Source: DASZFV01 sp035549075 (GTDB taxonomy: Bacteria; Myxococcota_A; Polyangia; Fen-1088). Taken from it: DNA of 64,000 nucleotides. Each line of letters starts with the position of its first letter. Position 1 is the first letter of the stretch. The DNA lies in assembly GCA_035549075.1 (NCBI GenBank), contig DASZRT010000143.1, forward strand, positions 78,890 through 142,889, given 5' to 3'. The notes below the pieces were generated by a model that worked only from the letters and a program-made list of their open reading frames with translations, had not been told where the DNA came from and did not search any database. Positions 17,571-25,172 of the stretch are shown in pieces. A program made the translations under genes and the position numbers.

Positions 17571-18788
17571 CTACAGCGACGACGTCCAGAGCTTCCAGAG
17601 GCCGTCGCGCGTGAGGTGCGTGTCGTTCTCGGTGTTGGTGTGGCCGCCCTGCGTGGGGCACCACACCAGCGGGTAGCCCGCCTTGCAGCCGTCGTACTCG
17701 AGGCACGACGACGTGTCGGCGTGCTCTTCGCCCGCGGTCCACGTCGGCGTCCACGCGTGCGTGGTCGTGCCGCAGCCGTTGCGCATGCGGAAGCTCTCGA
17801 CGGCTGCCATCGTCTGGTCGAGCGGCGTGCCGTTGTCCTGCGTCGCGCGCGTGATGAGCGCGGCGACCGGACCGCCGCACGCGTCGTGGTTCTTCTGCAG
17901 GCCCGCGGCCGCCCAGCCCGTTCCGCGAATGACGTTCGAGCGCACGCACGACATGAGCCCCGACTCCCAGCCGCCGCTGCTGTAGCCGCCCATGAAGACG
18001 CGCTTCTTGTCGATGCAGAACGCGCTCTCGACCTCGGCGACGACCTGATCGAAGAACGGGATCTCGGGCGAGTCGGCGTTGTCGCCGTCGGGGCCCGCCG
18101 AAAAACACTGGTTCTTGCCCGTCGGGTTCGACTGCGAGGGATCGAGCAGCACGACGATCGAGGCGGCCGCGCTCTCGGGGTTCTCGATCGGCGGGATCGG
18201 CTCGGGGTTCGTGCCGAGGCCGCAGCCCTGGCCCCAGATGTAGAGGGCGTAGGGCATCGTCTGGTCGTACTTCGTGGGCGGCTGCGTCCAGTAGAGACGC
18301 TTCGCGTACGGCGTCGTGTACTTCGCGGGAACGGTCACCATGATGTTGTGCGCGTTCCACTTGCCGCGCTGCTCGTTCGTGTCCTTGTTGCAGCCGGCGC
18401 TGAGGTCGGGGCCTGTCGAACCGCCCGTGCCGCCGGAGCTCGTCGTGCCGCCCGAGCCGCCCGCGCTCGCACCGCCGCTGCCGCCCGCGCTCGACGATCC
18501 ACCGCTGCCGGTCGATCCACCGTTGCCCGTCGTGCCGCCCGTGCTCGTAGAACCTCCGGTGCCCGTCGAGCCGCCGCTGCCGGTCGTGCCGCCCGCGTTC
18601 GTCGTGCCGCCGCTTCCCGTCGAGCCGCCGTTGCCGGTGCTACCGCCCGCGCTCGTGGTGCCGCCCGAGCCGGTGCTGCCGCCGGTGTTGTTCGCGCCGC
18701 TGGAGCCGCCGCCGCAGGCCGCGAGGCCGATCGAAGCCGCGAAGACGATCGAGAAAGAAGCGAAGGAAGAACGAGGGCTCATACGCAT
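17571..18788 (-). CDS. Secreted PHB-depolymerase/feruloyl-esterase-like lipoprotein, paralogue 3
   Basis: This 405-residue paralogue has its lipobox cysteine at residue 25 (LAAC), a Gly/Ser/Thr linker of about 90 residues, then the LSAGC motif. The domain shows KRLYWTQPPTKYD, the glycine-rich WGQGCG, the nucleophile motif GYSSG within MGGYSSGGWES, and QGGHTNTE around the probable catalytic His. It ends GLWKLWTSSL, a variant of the array's terminal signature. The start is uncertain: ATG 18788 and ATG 18782 both give a good signal, while the frame continues open to 18881. It is 134 bp upstream of paralogue 2, with the SDR gene inserted between it and paralogue 4. Confidence 0.8.
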   Translation of the reverse strand: MRMSPRSSFASFSIVFAASIGLAACGGGSSGANNTGGSTGSGGTTSAGGSTGNGGSTGSGGTTNAGGTTGSGGSTGTGGSTSTGGTTGNGGSTGSGGSSSAGGSGGASAGGSGGTTSSGGTGGSTGPDLSAGCNKDTNEQRGKWNAHNIMVTVPAKYTTPYAKRLYWTQPPTKYDQTMPYALYIWGQGCGLGTNPEPIPPIENPESAAASIVVLLDPSQSNPTGKNQCFSAGPDGDNADSPEIPFFDQVVAEVESAFCIDKKRVFMGGYSSGGWESGLMSCVRSNVIRGTGWAAAGLQKNHDACGGPVAALITRATQDNGTPLDQTMAAVESFRMRNGCGTTTHAWTPTWTAGEEHADTSSCLEYDGCKAGYPLVWCPTQGGHTNTENDTHLTRDGLWKLWTSSL

Positions 18789-18864
18789 GGTGAATACCAT
18801 TGCAGCACGAGGCCTGACCATCCCCCGCGCATCCCGCGAGCAGGAGATGCACGAGGCCGCTGTG

Positions 18865-19611
18865 TCAACCGCGCCCGACAAACGGCATCTTCGTCGCCAT
18901 GATCGTCATGAACAGCACGTTCACTTCGACGGGCAGGTTCGCGACGTGGAGGATGCTCGCGCCGACGTGCGCGACGTCCATGCGCGGCTCGGCTGCCATG
19001 GAGCCGTTCGCCTGCGGGACGCCGCGCACCATGCGCTCCGTGAGCGGCGTCGCCGCGTTGCCGACGTCGATCTGGCTGCACGCGATGTCGTACTTGCGGC
19101 CGTCGAGCGAGATGCTCTTCGTGAGCCCGGTGACCGCGTGCTTGCTCGCCGTGTAAGGCGCCGAGCTCGGCCGCGGCACGTACGCCGAGAGCGAGCCGTT
19201 GTTGATGATGCGCCCGCCGCGCGGCGCCTGATCGCGCATCAAGCGGAACGCGTGCTGCGCCACGAGGAACATGCCAGTGAGGTTGACGTCGATCACCGCC
19301 CGCCACTGATCGAACGTCAGATCTTCGAACGCCGCCGGCGGCGAGCCGACGCCCGCGTTGTTGAAGAGCACGTCGAGCCGCCCGAACTCCGCGCGCACGC
19401 GCGCAAACAACGCTTCGACTTCGAGCGGGCTCCGAACGTCCGTCGGCACGACGAGCACGCGATCGGGCGCCCCGCTCGCCTCGGCCGTCGCGCGCAAAGG
19501 CTCCGGCGAGCGCCCCGCGAGCGCGACCGAGTAGCCGTCGCCCAGCAGCGCGAGCGCCGCCGCGCGCCCAATCCCCGAACCAGCCCCCGTGACCACCGCG
19601 AATCGTTTCAT
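18865..19611 (-). CDS. Short-chain dehydrogenase/reductase (SDR)
   Basis: This 248-residue classical SDR has the cofactor motif TGAGSGIG at residues 8-15, the NNAG motif in LFNNAGVGSP, the catalytic Ser in NNGSLSAY and the YxxxK pair in PYTASKHAV. An arginine after the second strand (AGRSPEPL) suggests NADP(H) preference, which is an inference. It is cytoplasmic, and the substrate is unknown. The long open frame reaching 20982 is shadow of the adjacent esterase, and ATG 19611 gives the standard SDR N-terminus. It interrupts the esterase array, lying 23 bp after paralogue 4 and 76 bp before paralogue 3, so it may be co-transcribed and handle a released product. Confidence 0.9.
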   Translation of the reverse strand: MKRFAVVTGAGSGIGRAAALALLGDGYSVALAGRSPEPLRATAEASGAPDRVLVVPTDVRSPLEVEALFARVRAEFGRLDVLFNNAGVGSPPAAFEDLTFDQWRAVIDVNLTGMFLVAQHAFRLMRDQAPRGGRIINNGSLSAYVPRPSSAPYTASKHAVTGLTKSISLDGRKYDIACSQIDVGNAATPLTERMVRGVPQANGSMAAEPRMDVAHVGASILHVANLPVEVNVLFMTIMATKMPFVGRG

Positions 19612-19634
19612 CGCGGCGGAAGATAACCACTCCG

Positions 19635-20825
19635 CTACGGCAACGACATCCAGAACTTCCAGAAGCCGTAGGTCGCGATGCCGGTGCTGACCTGATCGTT
19701 GTGGCCGAGGCCCGTCGTCGTGCAGAAGACCGTCGGCGCCATGCAGCCCATGTACTGCACGCATTTGATCGTGACGTTGCCGCTCGGCGCCTTGACCATC
19801 GGGCCGGGATCGAAGGTCGTCGTCACGGGCGGCGACGTGCAACCGTTCTGTTTGAGAACGTTGTCGCGGCCGCCGGGATACGAGTTGTAGGACTGCGGAT
19901 CGCCGCTGTCGTGCGCGCCGAAGTACGCCGTCGCGCCCTTGCACGCCGACAGCGGCAGCGAGCCCTGCCAGTTGCCGGTCGCGTTGCCGTGCGCCTTGAA
20001 GATGCCGTTCGGCCCGCCGTCGACGCAGCCGCTCATGTACGAGATCCACGAGCCGCTGCTGAAGCCCTCGATGAAGACGCGGCTCTTGTCGACGCAGAAG
20101 CTGTCGGCGACGTGGCCGGCCGTCTCTTCGACGTAGTTGTTCTCGGGGTCGGGGAAGGCCTCGGTCATGAAGCAGTCGCGGCCCGTGGCCGACGAGCTGT
20201 AGTCGAGGCCAATGACGATCGCGTCGCTGCCCGACGCGTTCTGGATCGGCTGCGCGCTGTTGCCTTTGCCGCCGCAGCCGGGCGCGACGTACACGACGGG
20301 GTACGCGCGATCGGGGTTGTAGCCTTCGGGCAGGTAGACCCAGTAGTCGCGCGCCTGCCACTTCTGCGTGACGAGCGCGCTGGCCGTGATCGTCTCCTGG
20401 TATTGAACGAAGGTCTTGAGCGCCTGCGTCGGGACCTTGCCGCAGCCCGCGCTGCGAACCGCGCCGGGAAGACCCGTGCCGCCGCCCGCGCCCGTGGAGC
20501 CACCGCTCGCCGTCGTACCGCCGGTGCCCGTCGAGCCGCCGCTCGCCGTCGTGCCGCCCGCGCCCGTATCGCCGCCGCTTCCGATCGTGCCGCCCGTTCC
20601 GGTCGTGCCGCCGCTCGCCGTCGTGCCGCCCGCGCCCGTGTCGCCGCCCGACGCGGTCGTTCCGCCGCCTCCGGTCGTGCCGCCGCTCGCGGTCGAGCCG
20701 GCATTGCCGCCGCCGCCCGTCGTGCCGCCGCCTCCGCCCTTCGAGTCGGACGACCCACACCCCACGGCCGCGGCCGACGCGACCGCCACACAAACCATCC
20801 AGCGCGAGAGCGAAGCGATTTTCAT
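19635..20825 (-). CDS. Secreted PHB-depolymerase/feruloyl-esterase-like lipoprotein, paralogue 4
   Basis: This 396-residue paralogue has its lipobox cysteine at residue 23 (VGC), a Gly/Ser/Thr/Asp linker over about residues 29-117, then RSAGC. The domain has RDYWVYLPEGYNPDRAYP, the glycine-rich VAPGCGGKG, the nucleophile motif GFSSG (IEGFSSGSWISYM) and GLGHNDQ with the likely catalytic His. It ends GFWKFWMSLP. It resembles paralogue 1 more than paralogues 2 and 3 in the GFSSGSW and GLGH motifs, so the array looks like two subfamilies. It is the first gene of the minus-strand run and diverges from the giant fibro-slime gene across about 266 bp. Confidence 0.82.
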   Translation of the reverse strand: MKIASLSRWMVCVAVASAAAVGCGSSDSKGGGGGTTGGGGNAGSTASGGTTGGGGTTASGGDTGAGGTTASGGTTGTGGTIGSGGDTGAGGTTASGGSTGTGGTTASGGSTGAGGGTGLPGAVRSAGCGKVPTQALKTFVQYQETITASALVTQKWQARDYWVYLPEGYNPDRAYPVVYVAPGCGGKGNSAQPIQNASGSDAIVIGLDYSSSATGRDCFMTEAFPDPENNYVEETAGHVADSFCVDKSRVFIEGFSSGSWISYMSGCVDGGPNGIFKAHGNATGNWQGSLPLSACKGATAYFGAHDSGDPQSYNSYPGGRDNVLKQNGCTSPPVTTTFDPGPMVKAPSGNVTIKCVQYMGCMAPTVFCTTTGLGHNDQVSTGIATYGFWKFWMSLP

Positions 20826-21077
20826 GACCGCCTTTTACCATCGGCCGCCGTCTGGCCCTGTGCGGCCGGTGCGCAAAGCCTGCACGCGCGCCCTTGTCCT
20901 GAGTCCAGGCGAGGCGCAGCGTGTCTAAGTCGTCGTCCCGGTCACGAGCGAGACGACCCGGAACCCAAATTTCTGGAGACACGTTAAATCGGCAATTGAA
21001 ACGACGATCGATCGCGAAGAAAATGTCTGCGCCGAAGCTCCGAACCGGCTACGGCTTCGCTGCACGCTTTTCGTCTC

Positions 21078-21085
21078 AGGGGGGA
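21078..21085 (+). promoter_or_regulatory. Strong Shine-Dalgarno that selects a TTG start
   Basis: AGGGGGGA lies 6-7 bases before a TTG at 21092. Translation from that TTG gives a complete lipoprotein signal peptide at once. ATG candidates upstream (20921, 21023) lack such a site and would bury the signal behind 23-57 extra residues. The site therefore decides the start of the fibro-slime gene. Confidence 0.6.
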
Positions 21086-21091
21086 TTCATC

Positions 21092-24000
21092 TTGCTGACC
21101 GCGCATCGCTTAAAGTTCGCTCCGCAATCCGTTTGTTTCGCGATCTTGTTTGTGTTGGGGGGCGCGCTCGGTTGCGCCGGGACTCACCCGGGCACCGGCA
21201 ACACCGGCGGCTCGTCGGGAAACGCCGGTGAGACCGGCGAAGGCGGCGACACGGGCGCCGGCGGCAACGGCGGCTCGGGCGGCGAGACGAACAACAACCC
21301 GTTCGGCGATGGCTCGTCGAACACGGGCGGCGATACGGGCACGGGCGGCACGACGGCCACGGGCGGCACCGACGGCGGCGGCTCGGACGTCCCGACGGGC
21401 CCCGTGTGCGGCAACGGCATCAAGGAAACCGGCGAGGAGTGCGACGACGGCGACACGGCGCCCGGCGACGGCTGCGACGGCACCTGCCACATCGAACCGA
21501 ACTACACGTGTCCGACGGCCGGCGAGGCGTGCGTTTCGACGATCGTCTGCGGCAACGGCACCGTCGAGGGCAACGAGCAGTGCGACGACGGCAACACGAC
21601 GGGCGGCGACGGCTGCACGCCGAGCTGCACGATCCAGACGGGCTACACCTGTCCTGCGAAGGGCGGCGCGTGCACGATCATTCCGCCTCCGCCGTGCGGC
21701 AACGGCACCGTCGAGACGGGCGAGAAGTGCGACGACGGCAACACGACGCCGGGCGACGGTTGCTCGGCGACGTGCACGATCGAGAACGGCTACACGTGTC
21801 CCGCGACGGGCGGCAAGTGCTCGAAGACGCCGTACTGCGGTGACGGCATCGTCAACACGACGCTCGGCGAGCAGTGCGACGACGGCAACACGACGCCGGG
21901 CGACGGCTGCACGGGCGTGTGCAAGCTCGAGCCGTTCTACAAGTGCCCGACGGCAGGCAAGCCGTGTGTCACGACGATCGTCTGCGGCGATCTGCTCGTG
22001 ACGGGCGACGAGGCCTGCGACGACGGCAACACGAAGGCGGGCGACGGTTGCTCGGCCGACTGCAAGCAGGTCGAGGGCGGCTACACGTGCCCGACGGCGA
22101 ACGGCACGGGCGGCGCGTGCCAGCCCGTCGCGATGCCCAAGTGCGGCGACGGCGCGCTCGGCTTCGGCGAGTACTGCGACGACGGCAACACGGCGTCGGG
22201 CGACGGCTGCTCGTCGACGTGCACCGTCGAGACCGGCTACACCTGCCCCACGGCCGGCCAGAAGTGCACGCTCGTCACCTACTGCGGCGACGGCGTGCTC
22301 ACGGTCGCCGATGGCGAGCAGTGCGACGACGGCAACGCCGTGGGCGGCGACGGCTGCTCGGCGACGTGCGTGATCGAAGCGAACTACGCCTGCCCCACGC
22401 CGGGACAGAAGTGCGTCAGCACCGTCGTGTGCGGCGACGGCAAGGTCACGGGCACCGAACAGTGCGACGACGGCAACCTCGTCAACGGCGACGGCTGCAC
22501 GCTGGGCTGCGAGCTCGAGTGCGGCTGGACGTGCCCCGCGGGCGGCCGCTGCCGCGCCACGAAGTGCGGCGACGGCCTCGTCGCCGGCGCCGAGCAGTGC
22601 GACGACGGCAACAACGTCGCCGGCGACGGGTGCAGCCCCACGTGCACGCTCGAGAGCCAGCCCGTCACGAAGGCCGAGGGCTGGACGTGCAGCTCGCCCA
22701 CGGCGGCGGGCACGACCTGCATCGGCCCCACGACGTGCAAGACGACGACGTGCGGAAACAAGATCGTCGAAGGCAGCGAGCAGTGCGACGACATGAACCA
22801 CGACATGGGCGACGGCTGCACGCCGTTCTGCCGCCTCGAGCCGGCCTGCCCCGCGGGCGGCGGCGCGTGCGGCGGCGTGTGCGGCGACGGCTTGTTGCTG
22901 CCGTCCGAGCAGGCGGACCCGACGAACTGCGACGACGGCAACACCGTCGACGGTGACGGCTGCTCGAAGAACTGCAAGGTCGAGCCCGGCTACCAGTGCC
23001 AGAACCTCCCGATCAAGCCGAACCCGCTCATCCTCCCGATCGTCTTCCACGACTTCAAGGGATGGAACGAGGTCGGCGGTCACCCCGACTTCGAGTGCTC
23101 GATGGGCGCGGGCGAGCCCGGCATCGCCATGGGCATGCTGAGCACGACGAACGGCGGTGTCCCCGTGCACGTCAACATGTGCGAGCCGCAGACGGCGAAC
23201 CTGTGCACGACGACGCAGCACACGTGCAACCCCGGCACGACGGTCAACACGACCTACGACGACACGATCGACTGGTACGGCATGTGGTACACGGACAACG
23301 CGACGTACAACATCCCGATCGTCCAGACGCTCACGCTGGGCGCGCAGGTCAACGGCGCGAACTCGCCCGCGCCGCCGGCCGCGACGGCCTGCAACACGGG
23401 CACGAACCCCGACTGCACGAGCTTCCAGTTCAAGCAGAACGGCTGGTACCCGATCGACGGCATGGGTTGGGGCAATGGGCCCAACAACCACAACTTCGGC
23501 TTCACGTCGGAGACGCGCTACTGGTTCGAGTACGAGGGCTCGGCGACGCTCACCTTCAACGGCGACGACGACGTCTGGGTCTTCATCAACAAGAAGCTCG
23601 CCATGGATCTGGGCGGCCTGCACCAGGGCTCGCTCACGAGCATGACGCTCGACCCGACGGACGGGAAAGCCTACGTCTGCGACTTCATCGCGCCTGGCAC
23701 GACGCAAGCGGCGCTCAACGGCTGCAGCTCCGTCAACAACACGGGCGGCGGCCACGTCGTCGACCTCGGCCTCACGATCGGCGGCGTCTATGAGATCGTC
23801 GTGTTCCAGGCCGAGCGCCACACGAGCGCGTCGAACTACCAGCTGACGTTGTCGAAGTTCTCGGGCGTGCGCAGCTCGTGCGGGCCCGTGTGCGGCGACA
23901 TGATCGTCACGTCGGGCGAGGCGTGCGACCTGGGCAAGGCCAACAACACGGGCGCCTACGGCGGCTGCAACGCCGACTGCACGCTGGCCCCCGGCTGCGG

Positions 24001-25150
24001 CGACGCCAAGGTCAACGGCGGCGAGCAGTGCGACGACGGCGTCAACATGAGCCAGTACGGCGGCACCACGAAGCAGTGCGCGGCCGGCTGCGTGTGGGCG
24101 CCCTACTGCGGCGACGCCAAGATCGACGGCGGCCACGGCGAGACGTGCGACGACGGCACGGCCAACAACACGGGCGCCTACGGCAAGTGCGGCACGAACT
24201 GCCAGCTGGGCCCGCGCTGCGGCGACAACGTCGTCAACGGCCCCGAGGGCTGCGACGACGGCATCCACAACGGCGACTCGTCGAGCAAGTGCGGCGCCGA
24301 CTGCCAGCCCAAGTGCGGCAACGGCACGCTCGACGCCGGCGAGCAGTGCGACAACGGCAAGGCCAACAACACGGGCGGCTACGGCAAGTGCAACGCCGAC
24401 TGCACGCTCGCGGCCCGCTGCGGCGACGGCATCAAGAACGGCGCCGAGGCGTGCGACGACGGCAAGAACGACGGCTCGTACGGCACGTGCGCACCGGGCT
24501 GCGTGCTCGGCCCGCGCTGCGGCGACGGCACGGTGCAGACGGGCGCGGGCGAGCTCTGCGACGCCGGCGCCAACAACCAGCCGGCGGCGACGGCCTACGG
24601 CAAGAACGTCTGCACGACGCGCTGCCTGCCTGCCCCGTACTGCGGCGACAAGTCGGTCGACTCGGGCGAAGGCTGCGACGACGGCGTCAACAGCGGCCAG
24701 CCCGGCTCGTGCACGACCGACTGCAAGTCGTACGTGCCGCTCGCGTCGTGCGGCGACGCCATCACGCAGGCGCCCGAGCAGTGCGACGACGGCACGGCCA
24801 AGAACGGCACGACCGGCGACAAGTGCGACATCCACTGCCGCTTCGCCTGCGGCGACGGCGTCAAGGACACGGGCGAGGCGTGCGACAACGGCGTCAACGA
24901 CGGCTCGTACGGCACGTGCAACATCGACTGCACGCTCGCGCCCCACTGCGGCGACGGCACCGTCAACGGCCCCGAGAAGTGCGACAACGGCGCCAACAAC
25001 TCCGACACCGCCTACGGCCCCGGCAGCTGCACGAAGAGCTGCACCGTCGGTCCCTACTGCGGCGACGGCCGCATCCAGACCGCGAACGGCGAAGAGTGCG
25101 ACGGCGGCCAAGGCTGCTCGAACACCTGCAAGCGCAAGATCATCATGTAA
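21092..25150 (+). CDS. Giant Cys-rich lipoprotein: DUF4215 repeats flanking a fibro-slime (PA14-like) domain
   Basis: This is a 1352-residue lipoprotein if started at TTG 21092, with the lipobox cysteine at residue 28 (GALGC). After a Gly-rich linker come about 11 DUF4215-type repeats of the pattern CG(D/N)G-x-GEQCDDGN-x-GDGCS. A fibro-slime domain follows, recognisable by FHDFKGWN, FNGDDDVWVFINKKLA, DLGGLHQG and FQAERHTSASNY. About 12 shorter Cys repeats of a second type (CDDGxNxGxYGxC) end the protein. No sorting tail is present. Fibro-slime domains were named from Dictyostelium and Fibrobacter proteins linked to extracellular matrix and cellulose binding. Adhesion or matrix structure is inferred here. 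The many aspartates may bind calcium. Confidence 0.88.
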   Translation: MLTAHRLKFAPQSVCFAILFVLGGALGCAGTHPGTGNTGGSSGNAGETGEGGDTGAGGNGGSGGETNNNPFGDGSSNTGGDTGTGGTTATGGTDGGGSDVPTGPVCGNGIKETGEECDDGDTAPGDGCDGTCHIEPNYTCPTAGEACVSTIVCGNGTVEGNEQCDDGNTTGGDGCTPSCTIQTGYTCPAKGGACTIIPPPPCGNGTVETGEKCDDGNTTPGDGCSATCTIENGYTCPATGGKCSKTPYCGDGIVNTTLGEQCDDGNTTPGDGCTGVCKLEPFYKCPTAGKPCVTTIVCGDLLVTGDEACDDGNTKAGDGCSADCKQVEGGYTCPTANGTGGACQPVAMPKCGDGALGFGEYCDDGNTASGDGCSSTCTVETGYTCPTAGQKCTLVTYCGDGVLTVADGEQCDDGNAVGGDGCSATCVIEANYACPTPGQKCVSTVVCGDGKVTGTEQCDDGNLVNGDGCTLGCELECGWTCPAGGRCRATKCGDGLVAGAEQCDDGNNVAGDGCSPTCTLESQPVTKAEGWTCSSPTAAGTTCIGPTTCKTTTCGNKIVEGSEQCDDMNHDMGDGCTPFCRLEPACPAGGGACGGVCGDGLLLPSEQADPTNCDDGNTVDGDGCSKNCKVEPGYQCQNLPIKPNPLILPIVFHDFKGWNEVGGHPDFECSMGAGEPGIAMGMLSTTNGGVPVHVNMCEPQTANLCTTTQHTCNPGTTVNTTYDDTIDWYGMWYTDNATYNIPIVQTLTLGAQVNGANSPAPPAATACNTGTNPDCTSFQFKQNGWYPIDGMGWGNGPNNHNFGFTSETRYWFEYEGSATLTFNGDDDVWVFINKKLAMDLGGLHQGSLTSMTLDPTDGKAYVCDFIAPGTTQAALNGCSSVNNTGGGHVVDLGLTIGGVYEIVVFQAERHTSASNYQLTLSKFSGVRSSCGPVCGDMIVTSGEACDLGKANNTGAYGGCNADCTLAPGCGDAKVNGGEQCDDGVNMSQYGGTTKQCAAGCVWAPYCGDAKIDGGHGETCDDGTANNTGAYGKCGTNCQLGPRCGDNVVNGPEGCDDGIHNGDSSSKCGADCQPKCGNGTLDAGEQCDNGKANNTGGYGKCNADCTLAARCGDGIKNGAEACDDGKNDGSYGTCAPGCVLGPRCGDGTVQTGAGELCDAGANNQPAATAYGKNVCTTRCLPAPYCGDKSVDSGEGCDDGVNSGQPGSCTTDCKSYVPLASCGDAITQAPEQCDDGTAKNGTTGDKCDIHCRFACGDGVKDTGEACDNGVNDGSYGTCNIDCTLAPHCGDGTVNGPEKCDNGANNSDTAYGPGSCTKSCTVGPYCGDGRIQTANGEECDGGQGCSNTCKRKIIM

Positions 25151-25172
25151 GAGCGCTCGCTGCGCTCGCGGT

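Noticed and set aside
20416..20928. Plus-strand frames with PVVPP repeats (also at 16970, 18316, 45280, 46612, 48090)
   Set aside because: These are reverse complements of the Gly/Ser/Thr linker codons, not proline-rich genes.
21110..25111. 1333-residue minus-strand frame opposite the fibro-slime gene
   Set aside because: It has Val/Ala/Arg low complexity and mirrors the codon repeats of the real gene. No signal or domain.
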